A stretch of 47,130 nucleotides of DNA from Arthrobacter sp. ISL-48 (GCF_018613805.1 NZ_JAGGPL010000015.1:1-47130); one strand, 5' to 3'; counted from the stretch's first letter, positions 30,854 to 40,090 are shown. The notes: generated by a model not told the origin, from the letters alone. Made by a program: numbers and translations.

Positions 30854-32092
30854 ATGCCCGTTGTCCGCCAGACTGCCGCCGAATCGGCGCAGGCCACCGG
30901 CCGCCGTCGTCCGTCCTTCCATACCCTGGCGGTGAAGGAGGTCCGCCGGCTGACCGAGGACGCCATCGAGGTGGCGTTCACGGTCCCCGCAGACCTGGCT
31001 GGCCAATTCGACTACCTGCCCGGCCAGTACGTAGCCCTGCGCACCACGCTGCCGGACGAGGACGGGCAACCAAAGGAAGTCCGCCGCAGCTACTCGATCT
31101 GCGCCGAGCCGCGGACCTTTGAGGACGGCAGCAGCGAGATCCGGGTGGCCGTGAAGAAGGACCTGGGCGGGCTGTTCTCCACGTGGGCCAACTCGGAGCT
31201 GAAACCGGGGGACACCCTGGATGTCATGAGCCCCATGGGCGCGTTCGTGTCCAGGCACGGCCGGGACGGCAGGGCGGTGGAGCAGAACGTCATGAGCTCG
31301 ATGAACCGCCCTCAGGAACTGGCCGGAGAGCTGGCGGGGGAGCCGGGCAGCTTCGTGGCCATCGCGGCGGGCTCGGGCATCACCCCGGTGATCGCCATCG
31401 CCCGCACTCTGCTGGCCGCCAACCCGGAAACCCGATTTGACCTGATCTACGCCAACAAGGCCGCCATGGACGTCATGTTCCTGGAGGAGCTGGCAGACCT
31501 GAAGGACAAGTACCCGCAGCGGCTGGCCCTGCACCACGTGCTGTCCCGCGAGCAGCGGATCGCGCCGTTGCTCAGCGGGCGGATCGACGCCGAGAAGCTC
31601 CGCCAGCTGCTGGGCACGGCCATCCACGCGGACGATGTGGACGAGTGGTTCCTGTGCGGGCCGTTCGAGCTGGTGCAGCTGTGCCGGGACACACTGGCCG
31701 AGCGCGGCGTGAAGCCCGAGCACATCCGGTTCGAGCTGTTCACGTCAGGCAAGCCGGACCGCCCGGAGGGCCACGCCGGCCGGCCCGTACTGGTGGACGA
31801 GTCCAAGGAGACGTACAAGATCACATTCAAGCTGGACGGACTCCAGGGCGAGGTGGCCAGCCCCACGCACGCCCGCGAATCCATCCTCAACGCCGCGCTC
31901 CGCGTCCGCCCGGATGTGCCCTTCGCGTGCGCCGGCGGAGTGTGCGGCACCTGCCGGGCCAAGCTGGTCACGGGCAGCGTCACTATGGACGAGAACTATG
32001 CACTGGAGCAGGATGAATTGGACAGGGGGTACGTGCTCACTTGCCAGTCGCACCCCACGACGCCGGAAGTCACCGTCGACTTCGACGTTTAG
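30854..32092 (+). CDS. paaE: Phenylacetyl-CoA 1,2-epoxidase subunit E (reductase)
   Basis: A 412-residue reductase: FAD-binding domain with RRSYSIC (78-83), NAD(P)H domain with AAGSGITPVI (171-180) and FLCGP (266-270), and a C-terminal plant-type [2Fe-2S] ferredoxin domain with Cys359, Cys364, Cys367 and Cys397. It passes electrons from NADPH to the PaaA diiron centre. An inserted stretch at about 140-163 between the two nucleotide domains is longer than in E. coli. ATG 30854 follows AAGGAAGG, close to the end of paaD. Confidence 0.94.
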   Translation: MPVVRQTAAESAQATGRRRPSFHTLAVKEVRRLTEDAIEVAFTVPADLAGQFDYLPGQYVALRTTLPDEDGQPKEVRRSYSICAEPRTFEDGSSEIRVAVKKDLGGLFSTWANSELKPGDTLDVMSPMGAFVSRHGRDGRAVEQNVMSSMNRPQELAGELAGEPGSFVAIAAGSGITPVIAIARTLLAANPETRFDLIYANKAAMDVMFLEELADLKDKYPQRLALHHVLSREQRIAPLLSGRIDAEKLRQLLGTAIHADDVDEWFLCGPFELVQLCRDTLAERGVKPEHIRFELFTSGKPDRPEGHAGRPVLVDESKETYKITFKLDGLQGEVASPTHARESILNAALRVRPDVPFACAGGVCGTCRAKLVTGSVTMDENYALEQDELDRGYVLTCQSHPTTPEVTVDFDV

Positions 32093-32142
32093 GTCATACA
32101 GGACGCTGAACCGCACGATGAACCGGCCAGAACAGGAGCCCC

Positions 32143-32922
32143 ATGATTTCCGTCTCCATCAGCAACGGCGTAGCCGAGGTAGTGCTGGATGCGCCGCACA
32201 AGCTGAACTCTTTGAACGAGCAGGCGCTCGCGGACCTGGGACAGGCGTACGACGACGCCGCTGACGCCGCCTCGCGGGGCGAGGTGCGGGCGCTGCTGCT
32301 GAGGGGAGAGGGCCGCGCCTTCTGCGCGGGCCGGGACATTTCCGGCGTGACGCCGGAAAGTGACGACGCCGAAGCGTACCTGGGTGGGCTGGTGCAGCCC
32401 CTGTTGAAGAAGATGAGCAACTTCCCGGCGCCGACGTTTGCCGCAGCCCACGGGGCCTGCCTGGGCGTGGGGCTGGGCCTGCTGCTGGCTACGGACGTGG
32501 TGTATGTGGCGGAGAACGCGAAGTTCGGGTCGCCGTTCGCCAAGCTGGGTGCGACGCTGGATTCCGGTGGGCACTGGTACTTCACGGAGCGGCTGGGCAT
32601 GCACCGCACGCTGGACCTGATCTATACGGCGGAGCTGATGAGCGGTGCCGATGCAGTGGCGCAGGGGCTGTTCAGCCGGGCGATGCCTGCGGGGGAGTTG
32701 CTGGCGAACACCCGGGCCATCGTAGCCAAAGCGGCTGTGGGTGCCACGGGTGCCTTCAACGCCAGCAAGGAGCTCGTTGCGCACATCCGGGACCAGCGGC
32801 TGGGCCTCTGGGATGCCATGGAAGAAGAGAATGCCGAGCAGGCACGGCTCTGTAAAAGTAATGACTATGCCGAGGGATTTAGGGCATTTCAGGAGAAGCG
32901 TGAGCCGAAGTTCACCGGCTAG
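32143..32922 (+). CDS. Enoyl-CoA hydratase/isomerase family protein, probable PaaG
   Basis: A 259-residue crotonase-fold protein. RAFCAGRDISG (about 58-69) and AAHGACLGVGLGLLLATD (about 104-121) form the CoA and oxyanion-hole region. AKLGATLDSGGHWY (about 133-146) is the stretch where PaaG has its catalytic Asp. As the last gene of the paa operon, it most likely isomerises the ring epoxide to oxepin-CoA. PaaF (a hydratase) is an alternative, and sequence alone cannot fully separate them. ATG 32143 has AGGAG seven bases upstream. Confidence 0.82.
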   Translation: MISVSISNGVAEVVLDAPHKLNSLNEQALADLGQAYDDAADAASRGEVRALLLRGEGRAFCAGRDISGVTPESDDAEAYLGGLVQPLLKKMSNFPAPTFAAAHGACLGVGLGLLLATDVVYVAENAKFGSPFAKLGATLDSGGHWYFTERLGMHRTLDLIYTAELMSGADAVAQGLFSRAMPAGELLANTRAIVAKAAVGATGAFNASKELVAHIRDQRLGLWDAMEEENAEQARLCKSNDYAEGFRAFQEKREPKFTG

Positions 32923-32925
32923 AGA

Positions 32926-32961
32926 TTGCTATGTTAACGCACACATTTGTATGGTTCAGAT
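32926..32961 (+). promoter_or_regulatory. Candidate galU promoter, leaderless arrangement
   Basis: TTGCTA (32926-32931), an 18-base gap and extended -10 TG-TATGGT (32948-32955) stand just before galU. The -10 ends six bases ahead of ATG 32962, so transcription would begin at the start codon. No ribosome binding site is visible there, which supports the leaderless reading. Confidence 0.42.
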
Positions 32962-33852
32962 ATGACAATGGGGAAACCGATTACCAAAGCCGTTATTCCT
33001 GCCGCCGGATTGGGGACCCGGTTCCTGCCCGCCACCAAGGCCATGCCGAAGGAAATGCTGCCGGTTGTTGACCGTCCGGCTATCCAGTACGTCGTTGAGG
33101 AAGCCGTAAAGTCCGGCCTCACGGACCTGCTGATGATCACGGGGCGCAACAAGCGCTCCCTCGAAGACCACTTTGACCGCGAGCCTGGCCTGGAACGTGC
33201 CCTGGAACTGAAGGGAGACAAGGACCGCCTCGACGCCGTTCAGCATGCCTCACAACTCGGGCCCATCCACTATGTCCGCCAGGGCGAGGCCAAGGGCCTG
33301 GGCCACGCTGTTTTGTGCGCCCGCCAGCACGTGGGGAACGAGCCCTTCGCTGTACTGCTGGGCGATGACCTCATTGACGAGAGCGAGAACCTGCTCACCA
33401 CCATGATGGAGGTGCAGCAGAAGACCGGCGGATCTGTCATCGCACTCATCGAGGTGGATCCGTCCCAAACCAGCGCGTATGGCTGCGCGGACATCACTGC
33501 CATTGAGGGTGAGGACTACGTCCGCGTCAACAGCCTGGTGGAGAAGCCAGCTGCGGGCACGGCACCGTCAAACCTGGCTGTGATCGGCCGGTACGTGCTG
33601 CATCCCAGGGTTTTCGGCGTGCTGGAGGAGACTGGGCCGGGGAGCGGCGGCGAGATCCAACTGACCGATGCGCTTCAGACCCTGGCCGCCAGCGATGGTG
33701 AAGGCTCCGGCGTGTACGGCGTGGTGTTCAAGGGCCGCCGGTACGACACCGGGGACAAGCTCAGCTACCTCAAGGCTGTGATCACCCTGGCCTCGGAGCG
33801 GGTGGAGTTCGGCGAGGACCTGAAGACCTGGATGAAGGGTTTCGTCAGCTAG
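32962..33852 (+). CDS. galU: UTP-glucose-1-phosphate uridylyltransferase
   Basis: A 296-residue nucleotidyltransferase. IPAAGLGTRFLPATKAMPKE near the N-terminus is the nucleotide-binding and Mg motif of GalU, and LLGDDLIDE, YGCADI, VNSLVEKP and GEIQLTDAL are all typical. It makes UDP-glucose, the precursor for Ugd and for glycolipids. It is not in one operon with ugd, but both feed the surface polysaccharide locus to its right. The frame can start at 32947, but ATG 32962 fits the promoter. Its stop shares CTAG with the convergent vanZ gene. Confidence 0.93.
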   Translation: MTMGKPITKAVIPAAGLGTRFLPATKAMPKEMLPVVDRPAIQYVVEEAVKSGLTDLLMITGRNKRSLEDHFDREPGLERALELKGDKDRLDAVQHASQLGPIHYVRQGEAKGLGHAVLCARQHVGNEPFAVLLGDDLIDESENLLTTMMEVQQKTGGSVIALIEVDPSQTSAYGCADITAIEGEDYVRVNSLVEKPAAGTAPSNLAVIGRYVLHPRVFGVLEETGPGSGGEIQLTDALQTLAASDGEGSGVYGVVFKGRRYDTGDKLSYLKAVITLASERVEFGEDLKTWMKGFVS

Positions 33853-34313
33853 CTGCTGTTGGCGTTTCGCAGGCCTGCCGCTGATAAGCGGCGGGCCTGT
33901 GGCCGTTTAAGGGCTTCTATCGCCAGCAGCGCTCCTATTACAGCGCCTGAGGTGTTTGTGACAACGTCCTGCGGGCTTGCGAAGCGGTCGTGAAGAAAGA
34001 GGAGCTGGCCCAGTTCGATACAACCGGAGACTATGAGGCCGAAGGCTCCGATCTGCCACCAGCGTTTTTCTGCAAAAGCCAGCGATGCCACCACGCCCAG
34101 CGGGACAAAAAGTACAACGTTGGCGGAAGCCTCGACAAATTTGTAATCGAACCAGGCCGGAATTCCATGGGCATGGAAAAACCTGAGGATTCTGGCGAGT
34201 TCACCCTGAATGGGCTGATCTACGGGGCTTGGCCAAAAGGCGACCAACGCCAAAGGGACGAACATTGCTAACAGAATTCCCCGCCAGAGCCGTCGGTTTT
34301 CTAAATGGTTCAA
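33849..34313 (-). CDS. VanZ-family membrane protein
   Basis: A 154-residue protein with four membrane segments: an N-terminal helix (ILLAMFVPLALVAFWP), a segment with ANVVLFVPLGVVASL, another in WWQIGAFGLIVSGCIELGQL, and one near SGAVIGALLAIEAL. The FxxxDxxxNxxG-type motif of VanZ is seen in RFASPQDVVTNTSGAVIG. VanZ of enterococci lowers teicoplanin sensitivity, but most family members have no known link to resistance. It is convergent with galU, with overlapping stop codons. Confidence 0.82.
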   Translation of the reverse strand: MNHLENRRLWRGILLAMFVPLALVAFWPSPVDQPIQGELARILRFFHAHGIPAWFDYKFVEASANVVLFVPLGVVASLAFAEKRWWQIGAFGLIVSGCIELGQLLFLHDRFASPQDVVTNTSGAVIGALLAIEALKRPQARRLSAAGLRNANSS

Positions 34314-34521
34314 AAGGGCCTCAGGGCGTTCTCAGAAGGCTAACGCGGCTGTGCCGACTGCGCTGCCGCCAGGAGAGCTAAAAGGACGTAGGGGAGCGCC
34401 TTGGGGCGTGGGAGGGGTATAAAGAAATCGAACCACCATGGTGTCCTGCGCCAAAGTCTCCCCCATGGATCCATTAGATACCACGGGCTTAGTTCAAGAC
34501 CACTGTTCTTGGTCTTAATAC

Positions 34522-34567
34522 AGAGGGTGGGTGGTTCTCCAGAAGTACGGAGAACCACCCACCCTCT
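34522..34567. terminator. Long perfect hairpin, probable two-way terminator
   Basis: A perfect 19-base stem: AGAGGGTGGGTGGTTCTCC (34522-34540) pairs with 34549-34567 around loop AGAAGTAC. It lies 23 bases past the stop of the minus-strand surface protein gene. A short CTTT run follows on the plus strand; the minus side has no T-run. It should end the surface protein transcript. Confidence 0.8.
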
Positions 34568-34589
34568 TTGGTTCCTGTGTGTGTTGCGG

Positions 34590-35207
34590 TTAGGCAGCGG
34601 CCTCGGTCTTGGCGCGGCGGCGGACTACAACTACTGATGATGCGCCGGCGGCAAGTGCACCTGCGCCGACCAGGGTCCAAAGAATCAGGCCTGCGTCAGC
34701 GCCGGTGTTCGCAAGACCAGCGCCTCCGCCCGTGTTCGGGAGGGGACCTCCACCAGTGTTGGCCAGCGCGCCGGTGCTGGCGAATGCGGGATCCACCACC
34801 ACGGTGACAGGACCGACGGTGACGCCGGAGGTGTTACCCGTGGCGGAGATTGAATACGTGCCTGCGGTGCTGATGGTGAGCGGGAAAGCGAACGCGCCCT
34901 GTGCGTCAGCGGTGGCGGTGAAGGTCTGCGGTGCCAGGAACACATTGATCTTCGCTGCTACGGAGCGGCTGCCGGCGATGTTGGCGCCGGAGGCGGCGGG
35001 CGGGTTGCCCGGCGTGACGGTGATGGTGAGTGATTCGCCGGCAAGGAAGCCCTGGCCGCGAAACACGAACTGTTCGCCCGGGCCAACGGTGCCGTCAGAA
35101 ACGGCTGCCTGTGGCGGAAGGGCGGGGTAAGTGGTTGCCATGGCCGGTGCTGAGCCGACCAACGCGATAGATCCTGCAAGCGCGAGTGCTGCGAGTGCTT
35201 TTTTCAT
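34590..35207 (-). CDS. Sortase-anchored surface protein with three xxNTG motifs
   Basis: A 205-residue exported protein. Signal peptide about 1-25 (KKALAALALAGSIALVG, cleavage after AMA). A beta-sandwich-like domain with GPGEQFVFRGQGFLAGE and later FPLTISTAGTYSISATG spans about 35-140. The C-terminus is a sorting signal: LANTG at 148-152, LPNTG at 156-160, LANTG at 165-169, a hydrophobic segment (173-195) and RRR. LAxTG suits class E sortases of actinobacteria. Three potential sites in 22 residues are unusual. ATG 35207 has a GGGGGG run upstream. A long hairpin terminator follows. Confidence 0.8.
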   Translation of the reverse strand: MKKALAALALAGSIALVGSAPAMATTYPALPPQAAVSDGTVGPGEQFVFRGQGFLAGESLTITVTPGNPPAASGANIAGSRSVAAKINVFLAPQTFTATADAQGAFAFPLTISTAGTYSISATGNTSGVTVGPVTVVVDPAFASTGALANTGGGPLPNTGGGAGLANTGADAGLILWTLVGAGALAAGASSVVVVRRRAKTEAAA

Positions 35208-35252
35208 TGGTGTCCCCCCGGAGACGATTAAGTTGTGGGGCACCGATTTGAG

Positions 35253-35284
35253 GAGGTTTTCCTCTCCGCACGAGACCTGTGCGG
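35253..35284 (-). promoter_or_regulatory. Two hairpins in the likely leader of the surface protein mRNA
   Basis: Two tight inverted repeats: CCGCAC-N7-GTGCGG (35266-35284) and GAGG-N4-CCTC (35253-35264). They lie 46-77 bases before the surface protein start, within its expected 5' leader if it starts at a TTGCCC/TAGCTT-like promoter further upstream. They could stabilise or control the mRNA, or end the DUF4012 transcript. Confidence 0.3.
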
Positions 35285-35375
35285 AAATTCCGGATATCCC
35301 AAAATGAAGCTACCACCTGCTACACAGTGGGGGCAACGACTATTCAGTCCGATTTAAATAGGATTATCGGGCTGT

Positions 35376-37250
35376 CTATGAGCCCGGTACGCATTCTGCA
35401 TTTTGCGTAGGCAGGACGACCTCTTTTACAGCCTGCACAGTGGGCGTGACAACCACGTTCGGTTCCGTGTGCTGGACGATTTTTCCGAAAGTGAATTCGA
35501 CCGTCTTGGTTTCTCCAGGAGCGAGTTGAACGGCCAGAACGCCTACGGGCCTGTTGCTGTGCTGGTAGGGAGCAAAGTCTGTCCTCTGTCCGTCCAACTT
35601 GGCGGTTTCCACGTTCGCTTGGACTGGTCCGTAAGCCACGATGTTGGTTCGAACCGAACCGGTGGGGACGCCGTAAATGCCCCCGCCGGTGACGTAGGCC
35701 GGCAGAATCCTTGCTGCGTCGGCTGGCGCAGTATTCGTGCTGGTTACCCGAACCGTCGTCTGCTCGTAGCCGTCCTGCGAGCATTCCTTCACCAACTGGA
35801 CGGTGCGCTTGGCGTAGTAGTCCATTTTGGCACCGGTGCCGTCGTTGAAGTAGACGCCGAACTGGGCGGGGGAGACGCTGGGGCCTGTGATGGAGCCGCT
35901 GAGCGGGTATTTACCTAGAACTGACTGTTCATCGGTCATACCGGACCAGACCAGGACCCTGCCTTCTCCGGCACCGCGCGTGATCCCTTCGATCAGCCCC
36001 TTGGCGCCACCTTTTCCGTTCGACAAGACCGCAAAAATTTCTTGGGCGACGCCGGCGAAGTAAGCGTCCTGTAGCTTCGGCTGCTCGATTTTGGCGTACA
36101 CATCTGACAAGAGGGTCTGTACGACGTTCTTGCCTGTCAGTTCTGTGGGCAACTTATTCTTTGCCAGGCCGATGAGTTCAGGACTGCTAATGTTCAACGG
36201 TCCGGTCGCGTCCAGGATGTAGCTCAGCGCAACGGGGTCAATGGAGATAACGCCATCAACGTGTTGCCCAGTTTTGCGTTCCCACATTGCCTGTGCGGTA
36301 CTGGCGGCCGTTGGATAGTCAGGCGTTAGGTTTACGTCCTGCATGTACTTACCCAGACGGCCGGAGTAAATCTGCTGCTGCACAGGATCCACGGGCACCG
36401 GCGGCGACATCACTCCAAGCTCTGTGGCGCTGCTTTGCGAGCCCAGCGTCAGCTTCCCTTTGTCGAGGTTGAGAACGGCAAGAGCTCCCGGAATACCACC
36501 AGATGCGCGGATTTCGGCGTTGTTCTGAATCATGAGCACGTAATTCCGTGGTCCTTCTGCCCCTAACATCCCAGGGACGATCTGGGCTGCATCGGCCGCT
36601 GCATCCAGAGCACCCGTGACGTCCTGCAATTGGTCTCTGGCACGAATCACGGGCTCGCTCACTTGAGGTAGCAGCCTGCTTACATCGATCTGATTCAAGC
36701 GATCAGCAGATAGACGGACAGCGTGTGCGGCGGACGAAACGCTCGGAGACGCTGCCTGAAGCGGTCCAAAGTTCGTGCCAGAGCTATTCGGAAGCAGACT
36801 GTCCCAGTCAAGGGAGCTATAGACCTTCACAAGCGGTTCCAGCCCGAGGTTGGCCACGTCGTCGGCTGAGCGTGCAACTTCAGCCACGGCACCGAAGTTG
36901 GGACCGAGTCCCGGCAGGATCGACGCCAAGGTCCAAATCGGATCGTCGGCCGCGTCCTTTGCCGCTGCGGTGTGGGCCCGAAGTTGATCGACCGAGCCAG
37001 TCGCGCCACTGGGGTTGTTACCAGCGAGCTCTTCTTTAAGGGAAGGGATCAGCTGAGTGGCCGCGTTGAGCTCGGAGTTTATCGTAGAGGCTTTACTTCC
37101 CAGCCAAGCCGCTGCGGCGACAGCCAGGACGGCTATTACCCCCAGCGAGGCGAGGGCGAATAGGAGTCGCCGGCGACGATACTGGTGAGGCCTCGGAGAC
37201 CGTCGAGTGCTGGAGATGGCTCGATTCTCCGAGTGTTGGGTTTCCGTCAT
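35376..37250 (-). CDS. DUF4012 domain protein, membrane-anchored
   Basis: A 624-residue protein. A basic start (RRRR at 25-28) precedes a single transmembrane helix (about 29-50), and the rest is outside. The DUF4012 region spans much of the middle: YVLMIQNNAEIRASGGIPGA with the conserved Asn and Arg, DVNLTPDYPTAASTAQAMWE and GVISIDPVALSYILDATGP. The family occurs in actinobacterial surface-polysaccharide loci, with unknown function. ATG 37250 lies two bases after the TGA of ugd, so it is translated in step with Ugd. This placement, and length well above 500, match other DUF4012 proteins. Confidence 0.85.
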   Translation of the reverse strand: MTETQHSENRAISSTRRSPRPHQYRRRRLLFALASLGVIAVLAVAAAAWLGSKASTINSELNAATQLIPSLKEELAGNNPSGATGSVDQLRAHTAAAKDAADDPIWTLASILPGLGPNFGAVAEVARSADDVANLGLEPLVKVYSSLDWDSLLPNSSGTNFGPLQAASPSVSSAAHAVRLSADRLNQIDVSRLLPQVSEPVIRARDQLQDVTGALDAAADAAQIVPGMLGAEGPRNYVLMIQNNAEIRASGGIPGALAVLNLDKGKLTLGSQSSATELGVMSPPVPVDPVQQQIYSGRLGKYMQDVNLTPDYPTAASTAQAMWERKTGQHVDGVISIDPVALSYILDATGPLNISSPELIGLAKNKLPTELTGKNVVQTLLSDVYAKIEQPKLQDAYFAGVAQEIFAVLSNGKGGAKGLIEGITRGAGEGRVLVWSGMTDEQSVLGKYPLSGSITGPSVSPAQFGVYFNDGTGAKMDYYAKRTVQLVKECSQDGYEQTTVRVTSTNTAPADAARILPAYVTGGGIYGVPTGSVRTNIVAYGPVQANVETAKLDGQRTDFAPYQHSNRPVGVLAVQLAPGETKTVEFTFGKIVQHTEPNVVVTPTVQAVKEVVLPTQNAECVPGS

Positions 37251-37252
37251 CG

Positions 37253-38566
37253 TCAGGGACGTCCAAGACCGCGGTAGGTCCACCCAGCTGCGCGCCATTT
37301 ACCAGCATCCAGGACGTTGCGACCATCGAGAATTCGGGGCGAGGCTACTGAGCGTGCTAGCTCGTATGGATCAAGGTCGCGGTACTCCTGCCATTCTGTA
37401 AGTAGAAGCAAGGCGTCTGCCTTCTGAACGGCCTTTTCAGAATTAGGTTCGTACTGTAGCTCGGGAAACCTGCGCGAGGCGTTGGAAAGTACCTTCGGAT
37501 CGGTGACAGTCACCACAGCCCCTTGGAGCTGAAGTTGTGCGGCGATGCTCAAGGCCGGCGAATCGCGGACGTCGTCGCTTTCGGGCTTGAACGCGGCACC
37601 TAGCACAGTAATCCTCATGCCCAGCAGGGAGCCGCCACACAATTCACGGGAGAGCTCAACGACGCGCGTCCTGCGGCGCATGTTGATGGCGTCCACCTCA
37701 CGAAGGAAGGTTAGTGCTTGATCGGCCCCGAGTTCGCCGGCCCTGGCCATGAAGGCCCGGATATCTTTGGGAAGGCAGCCTCCGCCGAAGCCTATTCCCG
37801 CGTTGAGGAACTTGCGGCCGATCCTGTCATCCATTCCGATTGCGTCCGCGAGCCCGCTGACGTCGGCGCCTGAGGCCTCGCATACTTCAGCCATGGCGTT
37901 GGTAAAGGAGATTTTGGTCGCCAAAAAGGAATTGGCAGCAGCCTTTACCAGCTCAGCGGTGGGGAGGTCGACCACAAGGCGGGGAGTCCCAGCTGTCAGT
38001 GGCGTCGAGTACACAGCGTCGAGTAGACCAACGGCTGGATGTTCTTCGGAGCCACCTGGCACGCCATACACGAACCGATCCGGTTGTAAGGTGTCAGACA
38101 CTGCATGCCCTTCTCGTAGGAACTCAGGGTTCCAAAGCAGATGGGCTGAAGGCTCTGCGTCCAGGACTAGATTGGCGAGCCGCGCGGCTGTGCCCACCGG
38201 AACAGTGGACTTACCAACGACGACGTTCCCAGACGCGATGTAGGGGAGCAGCCCAATTGTGGCAGCATCAACGTAGGTCATGTCGGCGCCGTTTTCTCCC
38301 TTTTTCTGGGGCGTGCCAACGCAGATGAAGTGGATGTCACTTCCTGCCGCAGCGCTCAGGTCGGATGTGAATCTCAGTCTGCCCGTCTCCTGGACTTCGC
38401 GAAGAAGTTCATCCAAATCGGGCTCATAAAACGGGGCCGCTGCCGAGGACAGGGCCGCGATCTTTTGCTCGTCCACATCGATTCCCACCACCTCATGTCC
38501 GAGCTTCGCCATGCAAGCGGCGTGTACTGCTCCGAGGTATCCGCAACCGATTACTGAAATACGCAT
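37253..38566 (-). CDS. ugd: UDP-glucose 6-dehydrogenase
   Basis: A 437-residue dehydrogenase: NAD-binding VIGCGYLGAVHAACMAKLGH at the N-terminus, STVPVGTA (120-127), NPEFLREG (146-153) and the catalytic Cys264 in GFGGGCLPKD. It oxidises UDP-glucose twice to UDP-glucuronate, using two NAD. Located inside a surface polysaccharide cluster with an initiating transferase, GT, gmd and fcl, its product is a likely sugar donor for the polymer. ATG 38566 has GGGGGAGG upstream. The downstream DUF4012 gene is coupled to it. Confidence 0.93.
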   Translation of the reverse strand: MRISVIGCGYLGAVHAACMAKLGHEVVGIDVDEQKIAALSSAAAPFYEPDLDELLREVQETGRLRFTSDLSAAAGSDIHFICVGTPQKKGENGADMTYVDAATIGLLPYIASGNVVVGKSTVPVGTAARLANLVLDAEPSAHLLWNPEFLREGHAVSDTLQPDRFVYGVPGGSEEHPAVGLLDAVYSTPLTAGTPRLVVDLPTAELVKAAANSFLATKISFTNAMAEVCEASGADVSGLADAIGMDDRIGRKFLNAGIGFGGGCLPKDIRAFMARAGELGADQALTFLREVDAINMRRRTRVVELSRELCGGSLLGMRITVLGAAFKPESDDVRDSPALSIAAQLQLQGAVVTVTDPKVLSNASRRFPELQYEPNSEKAVQKADALLLLTEWQEYRDLDPYELARSVASPRILDGRNVLDAGKWRAAGWTYRGLGRP

Positions 38567-38626
38567 TTTGCCTCCCCCAATGCCAGCATGTTCGGCGTAG
38601 TCCGCCAGAGTTGGACAGGATCCTGG

Positions 38627-40090
38627 TCAGACCGCGCCCGTGCTTGCGAAAACTGCCTTGAATGTCCTGAAGAGAATTACAACGTCGCCTATAAGTGACC
38701 AGTTTTCCACGTAGTAGAGGTCCAGCCGAATACTCTCTTCCCAACTGAGATTGGACCGTCCACTGACTTGCCACAGCCCGCTCATTCCAGGGCTTACGTA
38801 AAGGCGGCGGTGTGCCGCGTCATCGTAAAGAGCGACCTCACCTTCGCGCTGTGGACGTGGCCCTACGAGGCTCATACTTCCACCGAGAACGTTAAGTAAC
38901 TGAGGCAACTCATCCAGTGAGTACCTACGCATTATTCGCCCCAAGGGTGTGATTCGGGGGTCATTCTCGATCTTGAAAAGAGGAGTGTCGCTGGAACCCT
39001 GCGCCGCCAGTAGAGCATTGAGTTCCGGATCCGCATTCACTTTCATTGAGCGGAACTTGAGCATGGAGAAGGTGGTGCCACGAAGGCCAATCCTCTCCTG
39101 GCGATAAAAAACCGGACCACGGTCAGTAACTCGAACGAGGAGTGCCAGGACTAGGAAGACCGGGGCAAGGAATGCGACCAGTAGCCCTGCAACGGCAATA
39201 TCGAAAGTGCGCTTGGCTATCTTCTTTCCACCGGTGAGCTTCGGTGTCGAGACGTGGATTAGTGGAAGACCTGCGACAGGCTGAGTGTGGATTCTCGGAC
39301 CGGCCACGTCTGTTAGGGCAGGTGCCAAGATCATACCGATGTCTCTCGCAGCAAGCTCCCACCCAAGCCGCCTCAGATCGTGAGGATGCAAATTAACGCC
39401 GGCAGAGACAGCAACGGTGTCCACATTTGTAGCCAGGATCACGGAAAGAATGGAATCGAAATCGGTCGGAATGCCCGTCAGCGGGGCTTCCATATCTGTG
39501 GCGCGAAACGTTTCCCCGGCTATGTGAGTTGCGACAGGAAGGTAACCTGCAGCGGGTGCGCTTTTCAGCGAACGTTCTAGATGAGCGGCGGAGTGGGTGC
39601 CACCAATGATGAGCACACGGGAAGTGCTTTTGCCTTGCTTCCGCTCAAGACTCAGGTGCTGTCGTACCAACCAGCGAGCCGCCAATAGACCGAGAGTGCC
39701 CGCGGGAAAGGCCAAACCAACGAATCCGCGAGGCGTGTCAATGCGCACCGCGTATGACACGACAGCGACAAAACCAAAAAGCCACGCAGAACTCGCAAGT
39801 ACACTTTTATACTCTTCCGACCCGGAGCCGAGTACGCGGGCTTCCCTGGAGCCCCAAAATCCTAGCATCAGCCACCAGGCGATCACCAACACAATGGAAA
39901 GGAGAAAATAGTCAACATCCGTGGCACCGCCCGCACTTATATCCGAGAATCCGAATCGAACTCCGTAAGCCCCGGCGACAGCCCAGACGACAACGCCAGC
40001 ATCAACCACTTTCAGGCGCAGGGCATACTTGTTGCGCCAATCCTGGTGGCCCTTGGCTTTGGATTGTTTAATCTCTTCTTTGAGTGGCAT
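38627..40090 (-). CDS. Polyprenyl glycosylphosphotransferase (initiating sugar transferase)
   Basis: A 487-residue protein with four or five N-terminal membrane segments, a central NAD-like domain (VLIIGGTHSAAHLERSL) and a C-terminal bacterial sugar transferase domain: KRTFDIAVAGLLVAFLAP, then RQERIG, FSMLKFRSM, RYSLDELPQLLNVL, SLVGPRPQ and MSGLWQVSGRS. These are marks of the WbaP/CpsE group, which places the first sugar phosphate on undecaprenyl phosphate. It sets off repeat-unit synthesis in the polysaccharide locus. The start follows a GGGGGG run. The first sugar (galactose, glucose or other) cannot be read. Confidence 0.9.
   Translation of the reverse strand: MPLKEEIKQSKAKGHQDWRNKYALRLKVVDAGVVVWAVAGAYGVRFGFSDISAGGATDVDYFLLSIVLVIAWWLMLGFWGSREARVLGSGSEEYKSVLASSAWLFGFVAVVSYAVRIDTPRGFVGLAFPAGTLGLLAARWLVRQHLSLERKQGKSTSRVLIIGGTHSAAHLERSLKSAPAAGYLPVATHIAGETFRATDMEAPLTGIPTDFDSILSVILATNVDTVAVSAGVNLHPHDLRRLGWELAARDIGMILAPALTDVAGPRIHTQPVAGLPLIHVSTPKLTGGKKIAKRTFDIAVAGLLVAFLAPVFLVLALLVRVTDRGPVFYRQERIGLRGTTFSMLKFRSMKVNADPELNALLAAQGSSDTPLFKIENDPRITPLGRIMRRYSLDELPQLLNVLGGSMSLVGPRPQREGEVALYDDAAHRRLYVSPGMSGLWQVSGRSNLSWEESIRLDLYYVENWSLIGDVVILFRTFKAVFASTGAV

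Noticed and set aside
34340..34474. Possible 44-residue minus-strand protein between the vanZ gene and the terminator
   Set aside because: It has a hydrophobic end but no ribosome binding site and lies mostly outside any operon. Support is too thin.
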